A stretch of 64,000 nucleotides of DNA, taken from NCBI GenBank assembly GCA_934426825.1, contig CAKRYI010000001.1:310001-374000 (forward strand). The letters run 5' to 3'. Made by a program: the position numbers and the translations under genes. This document shows positions 41,817 through 50,924 of this stretch, in pieces. A model generated the notes under the pieces. It was not told the origin of the DNA. It searched no databases and worked only from the letters and a program-made list of their open reading frames with translations. The DNA is from an uncultured Acetatifactor sp. Its GTDB lineage: Bacteria; Bacillota; Clostridia; Lachnospirales; Lachnospiraceae. Positions within the stretch are counted from its first letter, which is position 1. Each line of letters opens with the position of its first letter.

Positions 41817-43136
41817 CTATTTCTTTTTCTTCTTGGCAAGCAGGATTTTACGCATGGACTTAATTTCCTGCGTCAGAGGACGCTTCGCCGGGCAGATAAA
41901 ACTACAGCAGCCGCACTCGCAGCATTCCATTCCGTCATTTTTTAAGAACGCTTCCTCGTCAAAATGTTCGGCATAATCCGCAAGACGGCTCGGCATTACT
42001 AGTCCCGGACAAACCTCTACGCAGCGTCCGCAGTTAATGCAGGGCCCCGGCTCCATTGCCGATACCTCATCTTTTGTAAACGCAAGCAATGCCGTGGACG
42101 TCTTTGTGGTAGGCACCTTTGTGTCAAACATACCGACTCCCATCATCGGTCCGCCGCAGATGATTTTCTCCGGCTGCTCCTTAAAGCCTCCTGCCTCTGC
42201 AATCAGTTCCTCATAGCAGGTACCGATTCGCACACGGAAATTGCGGGGATTTGCCACCGCATCGCCGGTGACGGTGACGATTCTCTCCATAAGGGGTCTT
42301 CCTTCCACCACCGCACGGTACACGGAAACCACGGTATCCACATTATTTACAATACATCCCGCATCTGCCGGCAGCATGGAAGAATTGATTTGTCTGCCGG
42401 TGGTGGCGTAGATTATCTGTCTCTCAGCGCCCTGAGGATACTTGGTTTTCAAGGCTTTAACACTGATTCTCTTTTCATCCTTAGTCAACTGTCTGAGCAG
42501 GGAAATACAATCGGGTTTGTTATCCTCCACCGCCAAAATGCCCTGTGCATTATCAAACAATTTCAAAATCACTTTCAGACCGCCAATCAGTTTTTCCGGC
42601 TCCTCCAACATTCTGCGGTAGTCGGACGTCAGGTACGGCTCGCATTCCGCACAGTTGGCGATTACATATTCTATCTTGTCCGGATCCTTCGGGGACAGCT
42701 TTACATGAGTGGGGAATCCCGCGCCTCCCATGCCGACAATACCCGCTTCCTTCACGGCATCAATAATCTCTTCCTTCGTCAGCTTGTCCACCGGCGCCAC
42801 CGGATAAAATCCGGTTTCCTCATACAATCCGTCATTCTCAATCACAATGCTCATCACATTGTCGCCGCTCACCACACGCCTCGGCTCTATCACCTTGACC
42901 GTTCCGGAAACGGACGCATAAATCGGCGCCGATACAAAACCTGCACTCTCCGCAATTTTCTGCCCTACCAGAACATGGTCGCCCTTTGCCACGATTGGCT
43001 GGGCGGGCGCTCCGATATGCTGCGATAATGGATACACCAAATCGCCCTTGGGGAGCACATCTTTGATTGGCTTGTCCTTGGACAAATCTTTTCCATCATA
43101 GGGATGGATACCACCCACAAACGTTAATCTCGCCAT
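41817..43136 (-). CDS. rnfC: Rnf complex subunit C, NADH-binding
   Basis: 439 residues from ATG 43136 (AAGGACGAAGG upstream); an in-frame start at 43178 lacks support. N-terminal sandwich domain (FVGGIHPYDGKDLSKDKP), a Rossmann-like NADH/FMN region (GIVGMGGAGFPTHVKL, NCAECEPYLTSDYRRM) and two [4Fe-4S] motifs (CINCGRCVEVCPG, CCECGCCSFICPAKR). It reduces NAD+ in the complex. First gene of the rnf operon, with an AT-rich divergent intergenic region upstream. Confidence 0.97.
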   Translation of the reverse strand: MARLTFVGGIHPYDGKDLSKDKPIKDVLPKGDLVYPLSQHIGAPAQPIVAKGDHVLVGQKIAESAGFVSAPIYASVSGTVKVIEPRRVVSGDNVMSIVIENDGLYEETGFYPVAPVDKLTKEEIIDAVKEAGIVGMGGAGFPTHVKLSPKDPDKIEYVIANCAECEPYLTSDYRRMLEEPEKLIGGLKVILKLFDNAQGILAVEDNKPDCISLLRQLTKDEKRISVKALKTKYPQGAERQIIYATTGRQINSSMLPADAGCIVNNVDTVVSVYRAVVEGRPLMERIVTVTGDAVANPRNFRVRIGTCYEELIAEAGGFKEQPEKIICGGPMMGVGMFDTKVPTTKTSTALLAFTKDEVSAMEPGPCINCGRCVEVCPGLVMPSRLADYAEHFDEEAFLKNDGMECCECGCCSFICPAKRPLTQEIKSMRKILLAKKKKK

Positions 43137-43248
43137 AATCCTTCGTCCTTTCTGATGTTTTTTCTCATTTCGTCTCATATGTCGTAATTTGTCGTTTGCA
43201 CACTTTATTTAAATATACTATTTTTTTCATTAAAATACTACTGTATTT

Positions 43249-43276
43249 TTGAAAATTATGCTATGATAAATACAAT
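43249..43276 (+). promoter_or_regulatory. Promoter of the YprB-like nuclease gene
   Basis: TTGAAA, 16 nt, TACAAT, 32 nt before the start at 43309. The same AT-rich region (43137-43308) must also hold the rnf promoter, which I could not place. Confidence 0.5.
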
Positions 43277-43308
43277 TAAGACATTATCCTTGTTACAGGA
43301 GGAATCAT

Positions 43309-44412
43309 ATGAAAATTTCCAAAGAAACACTAGAGAATTTCAGAATTTCATACCCTTTGGAGCGTCTGGCACCATTGGAGCGCATCCTGTTTCTGGATAT
43401 TGAAACCACCGGTTTTACCGCCCGTTCCTCCTATCTTTATCTGGTCGGATGCGCATATTATCAGGCAGGAAAATGGCACACCATCCAGTGGATGGCGGAG
43501 AATTACTCACAGGAAACGGAACTCATTACCGCATTCTTTGAATTCGCCAAGTCCTATAAATATCTGGTACATTTTAACGGCAACAACTTTGACCTGCCTT
43601 TCCTTACCCAGAAATGTGCCATGCTGTCGCTGCCCTACACTTTCGACGATTTTATCGGGCTCGATTTATATAAACGAATCGCCCCTTACAAATATTTTCT
43701 GCACCTGCCCAACTGCAAGCAGAAAACTTTGGAGCTCTTTTTGGGAATCAACCGAAAGGACGTCTTTTCCGGCGGCGAGTTAATCGGCATTTACCACGAT
43801 TACCTGAAATCCCCCTCGGAATTTTCCGAGAAAGCTCTCTTTCTCCACAACGCAGACGACATTAAGGGAATGTTGGAAATTCTACCCATTTTAGCTTACT
43901 ATGACCTGTTTGACGGTGAGGTCAAGGCAAAGAAGGTTCAGGCAAACTACTACAAGGACATAAACGGAGCACGCAGAAAGGAGCTGCTTATCACGCTCTC
44001 CCTGCCCACACCGCTCCCCAGACCGGTATCCGCCTCCGCCTCCAACTGCTATTTTAAAGGCGATGGGGATGTTGCCACCTTAAAAGTTCCCATTTACGAG
44101 GAGGAACTGAAATACTTTTATTCCAATTACAAAGACTACTATTATCTTCCCACGGAGGATGTGGCTCTCCATAAATCCGTTGCCGGCTTTGTGGATAAAG
44201 CCCACCGCATGCAGGCAACCGCAGCCACCTGCTACACGCGGAAGTTTTCCAATTACCTGCCCCAGTGGGAAATCTTATTTGAGCCGTTTTTCAAGAGGGA
44301 TTACAAGAGCCGTGAATTATTCTTTGAATTGACGGATGAAATGAAAAAGAACCGCGACGGTTTCAGCAGCTACGCGAACCATGTCCTATCCATGATTGCG
44401 ACCACTTACTAA
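43309..44412 (+). CDS. YprB-like RNase H-fold exonuclease domain protein
   Basis: 367 residues. A DEDD-type 3'-5' exonuclease fold occupies about 20-200: LFLDIETTGF (Asp30, Glu32), VHFNGNNFDLPFL (Asp) and HNADDIKGMLEI (last Asp), so the catalytic residues are complete. It resembles Bacillus YprB, which lacks an assigned physiological substrate. The C-terminal 165 residues (for example YKDYYYLPTEDVALHKSVAGFVD) have no recognised fold. Start has AGGAGG 9 nt upstream. Monocistronic, divergent from rnf and ending at a strong hairpin. Confidence 0.88.
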   Translation: MKISKETLENFRISYPLERLAPLERILFLDIETTGFTARSSYLYLVGCAYYQAGKWHTIQWMAENYSQETELITAFFEFAKSYKYLVHFNGNNFDLPFLTQKCAMLSLPYTFDDFIGLDLYKRIAPYKYFLHLPNCKQKTLELFLGINRKDVFSGGELIGIYHDYLKSPSEFSEKALFLHNADDIKGMLEILPILAYYDLFDGEVKAKKVQANYYKDINGARRKELLITLSLPTPLPRPVSASASNCYFKGDGDVATLKVPIYEEELKYFYSNYKDYYYLPTEDVALHKSVAGFVDKAHRMQATAATCYTRKFSNYLPQWEILFEPFFKRDYKSRELFFELTDEMKKNRDGFSSYANHVLSMIATTY

Positions 44413-44473
44413 CGCACTTTACCGGCATGTTTTGTGTTTATCATCAACACGTTTTTCCTATAAGTCACTTAAA

Positions 44474-44500
44474 AGGGTCTGAGTTTCAAACTCAGACCCT
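44474..44500 (-). terminator. Bidirectional terminator between the nuclease gene and cheR
   Basis: AGGGTCTGAGTTT-C-AAACTCAGACCCT, a 27-nt perfect palindrome. A TTTT run follows on the minus strand, so it best fits the end of the cheR operon; the plus side has an AT-rich tail. Confidence 0.85.
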
Positions 44501-44572
44501 AATCATTTTAATCTTTCTTATGAAATTGCAACATCTATTACACTCTGTTGCCCTTATCCGATTGCCATCTCT

Positions 44573-45355
44573 TTACTTTCCCGGTTTGATATAGAAGAAA
44601 GAACCGTTTCTGTCAAATCCAATCTCCCTATAATTCATTATCTGCTCGGTACTTCCGATAAAGAGATAACCTCCGTTTGCAATGGACTTATAAAATTTGC
44701 GGAATACTTCGTCTTTCGCTTCTTCCGTAAAATAAATCAGCACATTGCGGCAGACAATCATATGGCAGTCCGTAGGGTAAGTATCTTTGAGCAGATTGTG
44801 CTCCTTAAACTCAACTCTCGCCTTTATCTCATCTGCAATCTTGTAGGACGGACCTACCTGTGTAAAATATTTCTGTTTGAAATCGGCAGGCACGGACGCA
44901 ATACTCTTTTCAGAATAAAGTCCCACTTTCGCCTTGGCAATTACCTGCTTGTCCAAGTCCGTTGCAACAATCTTTATCTGATTGAGCGGAATATGTCTGG
45001 ACAGTGCCATTACCAGAGAATACGGCTCGTCTCCCGTGGAGCACGCCGCACTCCAGATTTTCAAATTCCTGCCAAATTTCTTAATCAAGTCAGGAATTAT
45101 CGTCTTGTCCAGTATCTCCCACTGATCCGGATTGCGGTAAAACTCGGAAACATTAATTGTAATGTAATTGACAAATTCCTCAAACAGCTTTTTGTCTGTC
45201 TGAATTGCCTGTACATACTTATCGTAACCGACAATCTTGTTCTTCGCAATCAAGGTATCAATTCGACGCTTCATCTGCTTTTCTTTATAGCTGTTCAAAT
45301 CGATGGTTGTAAGCGTCAATACCTGTTTCTTAAAATACTCATAATCATATACCAT
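44573..45355 (-). CDS. cheR: Chemotaxis protein methyltransferase CheR
   Basis: SAM-dependent enzyme that methylates glutamates on chemoreceptors. 260 residues from ATG 45355 (GGATGGGG upstream); GTG 45361 is an alternative. N-terminal helical domain (KRRIDTLIAKN), then the methyltransferase domain with WSAACSTGDEPYSLVMAL (SAM binding), ATDLDKQVIAKAK, CRNVLIYFTEEAK and GGYLFIGSTEQI. It is not with other che genes but is the last gene after rpsA (44-bp gap). It could modify the MCP-PilZ receptor in this window. Confidence 0.95.
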   Translation of the reverse strand: MVYDYEYFKKQVLTLTTIDLNSYKEKQMKRRIDTLIAKNKIVGYDKYVQAIQTDKKLFEEFVNYITINVSEFYRNPDQWEILDKTIIPDLIKKFGRNLKIWSAACSTGDEPYSLVMALSRHIPLNQIKIVATDLDKQVIAKAKVGLYSEKSIASVPADFKQKYFTQVGPSYKIADEIKARVEFKEHNLLKDTYPTDCHMIVCRNVLIYFTEEAKDEVFRKFYKSIANGGYLFIGSTEQIMNYREIGFDRNGSFFYIKPGK

Positions 45356-45399
45356 GAGCACCCCATCCTGCCTGTCATTTGTATAGTAGTTATTTTAAA

Positions 45400-46548
45400 T
45401 TATTCAGCGTCATTATCGGACTCTGCAGCGATTACAGCGTCAATATCTACAGATACAACGTCCTCATCGGACTCTTCTTTCTCTGCTGCGGGTTCCGGAG
45501 CAAGAAGTGCTTTCACACTCAGGGAAATCTTCTTGTCTGCTTCGTTGAAGTCAACAACCTTTGCGGTTACTTCCTGTCCAACGCTAAGTACATCAGAAGG
45601 TTTCTCGATATGCTCTTTTGCAATCTGAGATACATGAAGCAGTGCGTCAACGCCGGGCTCCAACTCTACGAATGCACCAAAGTCAGTCATTCTTGCAACC
45701 TTACCGGTTACAACATTGCCCACTGCATACTTTGTTGCAGCATCCTTCCAAGGATTTGCATCATCAAACTTTAAGGACAAAGCAATCTTGTTGCCGTTAA
45801 TTTCTTTAACCAGAACGTTGAGCTTATCGCCAACCTTAAATACTTTCTTGGGATGCTCTACTCTTCCCCAAGACATCTCGGAAATATGAAGCAGACCGTC
45901 TGCGCCGCCCAAATCAATGAATGCACCGAAATCGGTAACGTTCTTAACAACACCTTCCACGATGTCGCCTTCTTTGATTCTTGCAAACAGCTCTTTCTGC
46001 AGTTCAGCCTTCTTAGCTGCAATAAGCTGTCTGCGGTCGCCGATATATCTTCTTCTCTTCGGATTGTATTCGGTAATTACAAATTCGATTTCCTGTCCTG
46101 CATATTTGGTCAGGTCTTTCTCGTAAGTATCGGATACCAGACTTGCAGGGATGAAAATTCTCACTTCATCAACAATAACGCTCAGACCGCCGTCCAGTAC
46201 CTGAGATACGGTAGCTTTCAGAACTTCCTTATTGTTATAAGCCTCTTCGATTCTCTTGTTGCCTCTGTCAGCAGCCAGACGCTTGTATGTGAGAAGAACC
46301 TGTCCTTCTCCGTCATTTACTTTCAGGATTTTCACTTCCATGGTGTCCCCGGGCTTTGCTACAGTGGTAAGGTCCACGCTGGAATCGTTGGTGTATTCGT
46401 TCTTGGTAAGAATACCATCAGATTTGTATCCGATGTTGAGAACAATCTCTTCCGGTTTCACATCGATGACTGTACCTTCAACTACCTCTCCTGCATGTAT
46501 TGTCTTTAATGATCCTTCTAACATTTGTTCAAAAGTTAATTCTGACAT
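45400..46548 (-). CDS. rpsA: 30S ribosomal protein S1 homologue, four S1 domains
   Basis: RNA-binding protein that helps bring mRNA to the ribosome. 382 residues from ATG 46548, with GAGGAGG 9 nt upstream inside the end of ispH. Four S1 OB-folds at about 17-85, 100-170, 187-260 and 272-345; the third and fourth are the best preserved (GVVKNVTDFGAFIDLGG, GKVARMTDFGAFVELEPG). The C-terminus is acidic. E. coli S1 has six domains; this shorter form is usual in Clostridia, where it is often fused to IspH. Here the two overlap by 20 bp in different frames. Confidence 0.93.
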   Translation of the reverse strand: MSELTFEQMLEGSLKTIHAGEVVEGTVIDVKPEEIVLNIGYKSDGILTKNEYTNDSSVDLTTVAKPGDTMEVKILKVNDGEGQVLLTYKRLAADRGNKRIEEAYNNKEVLKATVSQVLDGGLSVIVDEVRIFIPASLVSDTYEKDLTKYAGQEIEFVITEYNPKRRRYIGDRRQLIAAKKAELQKELFARIKEGDIVEGVVKNVTDFGAFIDLGGADGLLHISEMSWGRVEHPKKVFKVGDKLNVLVKEINGNKIALSLKFDDANPWKDAATKYAVGNVVTGKVARMTDFGAFVELEPGVDALLHVSQIAKEHIEKPSDVLSVGQEVTAKVVDFNEADKKISLSVKALLAPEPAAEKEESDEDVVSVDIDAVIAAESDNDAE

Positions 46549-47380
46549 AATTTTGAACCTCCTCAATTAATTTATTCGGGGTGGATGCCCCGGCAGTAAT
46601 TCCCACTAGTCGAACAGATTTAGGTAGCTCTAAATGCAAGTCATCCAGTGTTTGTATAAAATAGGTGTTCGCACACTCCCTGCTGCAAATTTCGTACAGT
46701 TTTCTGGTATTGGAGCTGTGCCTGCCTCCTATTACAATCATGACGTCAGCCTCTTTCGCCAGTGCTTTTGCTGACTGTTGGCGCTCCTCTGTTGCATTAC
46801 AGATAGTGTTCACAACACTATCATTGTAACCTTTTTTTTGAAAAATTTCAACTATATATTGAAATTTATTGTAATTATATGTCGTTTGGGAAACAATGCA
46901 AAGTTTTTCTCCTTTTTCAGGTGTAAATTTTTCTGCATCTTCCGGGGTTTCGAGCACCGTCACCGGACCGCTGCACCACCCTACGATTCCTTCTACCTCC
47001 GGGTGCGCCGGGTCACCGATAACGATGACATGGCACCCTTCCTCGCTCTTTTTTTCCACCACACGGTGAATCTTTTTTACAAAAGGACAGGTAGCGTCCA
47101 CACACTCCAGCCCGTTTTTTTCCATAATGTCATAAATCTCTCTGGCAACACCGTGGGCGCGGATAATAACCGTGGCAGGCGCTTCCATTCTCTTAAGCGC
47201 TTCCTTGTCGGGAATGACAAAGACACCTTTTTCCTCCAGTTCCCGCACCACTTCCTCATTATGGACAATGGGGCCATAGGTATAGATAGTTTTCCCTGTT
47301 TTAATCTGTTCATACACAGTATCCACCGCACGCTTTACACCGAAGCAAAAGCCTGCGCACTGCGCCAGTCTGACTTCCAT
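46529..47380 (-). CDS. ispH: 4-hydroxy-3-methylbut-2-enyl diphosphate reductase
   Basis: Last step of the MEP isoprenoid route, a [4Fe-4S] enzyme giving IPP and DMAPP. 283 residues from ATG 47380. Cluster cysteines are in GFCFGVKRAV (Cys12), DATCPFVKKIH and NTICNATEERQ; active-site segments IRAHGVAREIYD and GGRHSSNTRKLYEI are conserved. The cmk stop lies 17 bp upstream; the 3' end overlaps rpsA by 20 bp, giving translational coupling. Confidence 0.97.
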   Translation of the reverse strand: MEVRLAQCAGFCFGVKRAVDTVYEQIKTGKTIYTYGPIVHNEEVVRELEEKGVFVIPDKEALKRMEAPATVIIRAHGVAREIYDIMEKNGLECVDATCPFVKKIHRVVEKKSEEGCHVIVIGDPAHPEVEGIVGWCSGPVTVLETPEDAEKFTPEKGEKLCIVSQTTYNYNKFQYIVEIFQKKGYNDSVVNTICNATEERQQSAKALAKEADVMIVIGGRHSSNTRKLYEICSRECANTYFIQTLDDLHLELPKSVRLVGITAGASTPNKLIEEVQNYVRINF

Positions 47381-47397
47381 ACTGCTCTCTCTTTCTT

Positions 47398-48063
47398 TCA
47401 ACGATGTTCTTCGCAAATACGCACGATTTCGGCAATCACCTCGTCGATACCCATGTCGGAGGTGTCCACCAAAACAGCGTCCTCTGCCTGCTTTAACGGA
47501 GAGTTTTTCCGGTGCATGTCCCGATAATCCCTCTCCTCAATATCCTGCCTGATTTTCTCAAGGTCACAGCTTTCCCCCTTCGCCGTCAGCTCGTCAAATC
47601 TTCTTTTTGCCCTCACGGTGCTGCTTGCAGTCAGATAAATCTTCACCTGTGCATTGGGAAGCACGCAGGTTCCGATGTCTCTTCCGTCCATGATACAGTC
47701 GTTTTTTGCCGCAAGCGCCTGCTGCAGTTCCACCAGTTTCACTCTCACGTCGGGATTGGGGCTGGTGGCGGACGCCATGTTTCCCACTTCCTCCGTCCGC
47801 AGATAAGGATTGACATTTTCCCCGTTCAGATACACCACCTGAACGCCGTCCTCGTATCCGATGGTAATATCCGCCTCCCTGCACTTTGCACTGATAGCGG
47901 CGGCATCCTCTGCCGGAATGTTTTCCCTTATCATAAAAAGAGCCATGGCACGGTACATGGCGCCGGTGTCCACATAAATCAGATTCATTTTTTTTGCCAC
48001 TGCCTTGGCAATGGTACTTTTTCCGGCGCCTGCCGGTCCGTCAATCGCTACATTATAACTCAT
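47398..48063 (-). CDS. cmk: Cytidylate kinase
   Basis: Phosphorylates CMP and dCMP with ATP. 221 residues from ATG 48063 (GGAGAAAC upstream; the longer frame to 48132 overlaps the previous gene and is rejected). P-loop GPAGAGKST (9-17), DTGAMYRAMAL, the CMP-binding LRTEEVGNMAS, MDGRDIGTCVLP and the LID segment ERDYRDMHRKNSPLKQA are all visible. The order cmk-ispH-rpsA is a common Clostridial arrangement. Confidence 0.97.
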   Translation of the reverse strand: MSYNVAIDGPAGAGKSTIAKAVAKKMNLIYVDTGAMYRAMALFMIRENIPAEDAAAISAKCREADITIGYEDGVQVVYLNGENVNPYLRTEEVGNMASATSPNPDVRVKLVELQQALAAKNDCIMDGRDIGTCVLPNAQVKIYLTASSTVRAKRRFDELTAKGESCDLEKIRQDIEERDYRDMHRKNSPLKQAEDAVLVDTSDMGIDEVIAEIVRICEEHR

Positions 48064-48082
48064 ACTGTTTCTCCTTTTATGT

Positions 48083-49345
48083 TCACATTTCTGTGTTTTC
48101 ATCCATTTCTTTTGCGGCACACTCTCCCGCAAGATGCCCGGTGGACCATGCTATCTGAAGATTAAATCCTCCGGTCAGCGCATCCAGATCCAATACCTCA
48201 CCGGCAAAGAACAGATTCTTCACCTTTTTGGATTCCATGGTGGAGGGATTGACCTCCTTCACGGACACCCCGCCGCGGGTAATAATTGCCTCCGCAAAAG
48301 AACGGGTTCCCGTCACTGTGAGGGGAAGATTCTTAATCAGTGTAACAAAACTCTTCCGTTCCTCCCGCGTAACCTCATTCACCTTTTTATCCGGGTGAAT
48401 TCCGGAAAGCTGTATCATGACCGGAATCAGTCTGGTCGGAAAAAGCCCGCCCAGTGCATTTTTGAACTGCCTGTTCTGATTTTCCTCAAAATCCCGCAAA
48501 ATCCGCTTATCCAACTGCTCCATATTCAGTGCCGGCTTTAAATCGATAAAAAGATGCACGTCCTCTTTTGGATTCTGCGGATAAAAACAACTTGCACTCA
48601 GGACAAGCGGCCCGCTGACGCCGAAATGGGTGAACAGCATTTCACCGAATCCGTTATACAGCTCCTTTTTGCCGCAGTTCATGCGAAGGGAAACATTTCT
48701 TAAAGATAATCCCATCAAATCCGCGCACCACTGTTCCCTCGTTTCCAGAGGAACCAGTGACGGTCGGCACTCGCAGATTTTGTGTCCCTGCGCTTTCGCA
48801 AATTCATATCCGTCCCCGGTGGAGCCGGTACTGGGATAGGACAAACCGCCGGTACACACAATTACCGCATCCGCTTTGATTTCTTTTCCGTCGGACAGTT
48901 TCACTCCCGATGCGCTTATCTCCGGTGTACCTTTTGTCAAAAGTTCCTGCACTTTTGTGTGGAGCCGGACATTCACGCCCAAATCTTTCAATCTTCTCTG
49001 CAGCGCCCCTATCACATCCGAGGAATGGTCGGACACCGGAAAGACCCTGTCCCCTCTCTCCACTTTTAGAGGGCAGCCTGCCTTTTCCAAAAGTTCCATA
49101 ACCGCCCGGTTATCGTACTGATAAAATGCACTGTAAAGAAATTTCCGGTTGGTGACAACATTCTCAAATAAAACCTCCATATCCGCTCCGTTGGTTACGT
49201 TGCACCTTCCCTTGCCGGTAATAAACAGCTTCTTACCCGGCTTTTCATTCTTTTCCAGCAAAGTTACCTTGGCACCCGCCTCCGCTGCGGCGATTGCCGC
49301 CATCATTCCGGCTGCTCCCGCGCCAATCACAAGTACCTGTCTCAC
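48083..49345 (-). CDS. HI0933/YhiN-family flavoprotein oxidoreductase
   Basis: 420 residues. FAD-binding Rossmann motif IGAGAAGMMAAIAAAEAG near the N-terminus, family motifs EKNEKPGKKLFITGKGRCN and a second nucleotide-binding segment CTGGLSYPSTGSTGDGY; the C-terminal FAD-closing stretch is GEVLDLDALTGGFNLQIAWS. Function of the family is largely unknown; some gut members reduce bile acid intermediates (BaiN), but I do not infer that here. Start is GTG 49345 (GGGAGG 8 nt upstream), overlapping the rpiR-type gene by four bases. It precedes cmk by 19 bp. Confidence 0.92.
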   Translation of the reverse strand: MRQVLVIGAGAAGMMAAIAAAEAGAKVTLLEKNEKPGKKLFITGKGRCNVTNGADMEVLFENVVTNRKFLYSAFYQYDNRAVMELLEKAGCPLKVERGDRVFPVSDHSSDVIGALQRRLKDLGVNVRLHTKVQELLTKGTPEISASGVKLSDGKEIKADAVIVCTGGLSYPSTGSTGDGYEFAKAQGHKICECRPSLVPLETREQWCADLMGLSLRNVSLRMNCGKKELYNGFGEMLFTHFGVSGPLVLSASCFYPQNPKEDVHLFIDLKPALNMEQLDKRILRDFEENQNRQFKNALGGLFPTRLIPVMIQLSGIHPDKKVNEVTREERKSFVTLIKNLPLTVTGTRSFAEAIITRGGVSVKEVNPSTMESKKVKNLFFAGEVLDLDALTGGFNLQIAWSTGHLAGECAAKEMDENTEM

Positions 49346-50268
49346 TGTTTGTCCTCCCTTCTCAGGGAATAATTCAGCATAGGTTCCTCATCTATAAAGT
49401 TAATCTCATCATTCAGATACACCTGATAGTTATTCCATGTTTCCTCTAACATCTCCAGATTCTTTTTCACATCCTGAGGACACTTTAAGCAAAGCGCCAC
49501 CACCAGCGCATTGATAACGCTGAGCGGCGCCACCAGTGAATCCACAATGGAAACCATATCGCTTCTCGCAAGCAGATTGCAGGAAGAATACAGATTCATC
49601 GGGGAATGAATACTGTCGGTTATGGCAATCACCTTGGCATTTCTGTCATTGGCAAACTCCATGGCTTTCAGGGTACGCATGGAATACCTCGGAAAGCTGA
49701 TTCCGATAAAACAATCCTTCTCACTGATACGGATCATCTGTTCAAAGGTCTCACTGACGCTCGTAGTATTGAGCAGTACCACATTTCCGCGAATCATATT
49801 CAGATAAAAATGTAAAAATGCCGCCAGCGGCTCGTTACTTCTCAGCCCCATGATATAAATGGTTTCCGCCGAGAGAATGGTGGAAACAGCCGATTCAAAT
49901 GCCGCAGGGTCCAAATTGTCTATGGTATCCTGCAGTTTTTCTATATCCGCCGAAAGAACGGAGGTCAGAATTTCCGACTGGGAACTTCTTCCGTATTTTG
50001 CGTCCATCCTCTGCATATTGCTGAGCTTTCCGCGGACGCACTCCTCCAAAGCCTTCTGGAACTCCGGGTATCCGTCATATCCGATGCCGGAGGCAAAGCG
50101 CACTACCGTGGATTCGCTGATACCCAACGTCTCCCCTAACTTTGCCGCCGTCATAAATACCGCCTGATCATAATGCTCGGAAATATAATTGGCAATCGCC
50201 TTATGGCTCTTGCTCATCTTGTCATACTGTTCCTTTATCCTGTTCAGAATATCGTAATTCTTTTCCAT
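49342..50268 (-). CDS. RpiR/MurR-family transcriptional regulator
   Basis: 308 residues: N-terminal helix-turn-helix (about 18-75, MTAAKLGETLGISESTVVRFA) and a C-terminal SIS sugar-phosphate-binding domain (about 125-260, ETIYIMGLRSNEPLAAF and CFIGISFPRYSMRTLKAMEF). Such regulators usually sense phosphosugars. No sugar gene is adjacent; it is downstream of a TetR gene (15-bp gap) and overlaps the flavoprotein gene by 4 bp. Confidence 0.9.
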   Translation of the reverse strand: MEKNYDILNRIKEQYDKMSKSHKAIANYISEHYDQAVFMTAAKLGETLGISESTVVRFASGIGYDGYPEFQKALEECVRGKLSNMQRMDAKYGRSSQSEILTSVLSADIEKLQDTIDNLDPAAFESAVSTILSAETIYIMGLRSNEPLAAFLHFYLNMIRGNVVLLNTTSVSETFEQMIRISEKDCFIGISFPRYSMRTLKAMEFANDRNAKVIAITDSIHSPMNLYSSCNLLARSDMVSIVDSLVAPLSVINALVVALCLKCPQDVKKNLEMLEETWNNYQVYLNDEINFIDEEPMLNYSLRREDKQ

Positions 50269-50283
50269 CCGTTTTCCGACTCC

Positions 50284-50844
50284 TTACTCCTGCTTTTCCC
50301 CGGCAAATGCCCTGTAAGAACGCTCCAAAAGCTCCAGAGATTCCCTGTCGGACAAGTCATAATCTCCGGTCAGTGACATACAGGCAGCGCCATGAATGAA
50401 AATCCACATTTTCATAAAAAGTCCGCTGGGGTCCGGACACCCCGACACTCTCGCCAGATTGATTTCATACACCACATTTCCCTCGTCGCCGTTCAAAACC
50501 TCATACATGCTCTTTCTGCGGTTTTCGCCGGATACAAAAAGAAGTTCAAACAGATGGCGCTCCTCTCTGGCGAAGGCAATATAAGCCATACCCAGATTGG
50601 CAAACGGTGTTTTTCCGATTCTGGGATAAAGACTGTAATAATCCCTAAAAAAAGAAACAGCCCTCTCGTAAACCGCATCCCACAGCTCATCCATGTTTTT
50701 ATAAACACGGAAAATCGGCTGCGTGGAGCATCCGGCATGCGCCGCCACTTTTCTGGCGGTCACATTGGCGAATCCCTCCTCGCGGGTCATTGCAAAGGCT
50801 GTATCCAGTATTTGTTCCATGGTAATTGTTTCTTTTCTTGCCAT
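50284..50844 (-). CDS. TetR-family transcriptional regulator
   Basis: 186 residues from ATG 50844 (GGAG 6 nt upstream; an in-frame GTG at 50856 overlaps that site). N-terminal DNA-binding helix-turn-helix (ILDTAFAMTREEGFANVTARK, HAGCSTQPIFRVYKN), helical ligand-binding C-terminus of the WHG-like kind (FIHGAACMSLTGDY). A perfect palindrome overlapping its -10 box suggests autorepression. First gene of a long co-directional string down to cheR. Ligand unknown. Confidence 0.9.
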   Translation of the reverse strand: MARKETITMEQILDTAFAMTREEGFANVTARKVAAHAGCSTQPIFRVYKNMDELWDAVYERAVSFFRDYYSLYPRIGKTPFANLGMAYIAFAREERHLFELLFVSGENRRKSMYEVLNGDEGNVVYEINLARVSGCPDPSGLFMKMWIFIHGAACMSLTGDYDLSDRESLELLERSYRAFAGEKQE

Positions 50845-50879
50845 ATCTCGCTCCACTGTAAAATAATTCCGAAACCTCT

Positions 50880-50920
50880 ATAACACTTGTTATTTTACTT
50901 GGTGAAAAACAGCTTGTCAA
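50880..50920 (-). promoter_or_regulatory. Promoter with palindromic operator before the tetR gene
   Basis: TTGACA (minus strand, 50915-50920), 17 nt, TAAAAT (50892-50897). The palindrome ATAACA-CT-TGTTAT (50880-50893) overlaps the end of the -10 box and the start site, a position suited to a TetR operator. Confidence 0.65.
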
Positions 50921-50924
50921 GAGT

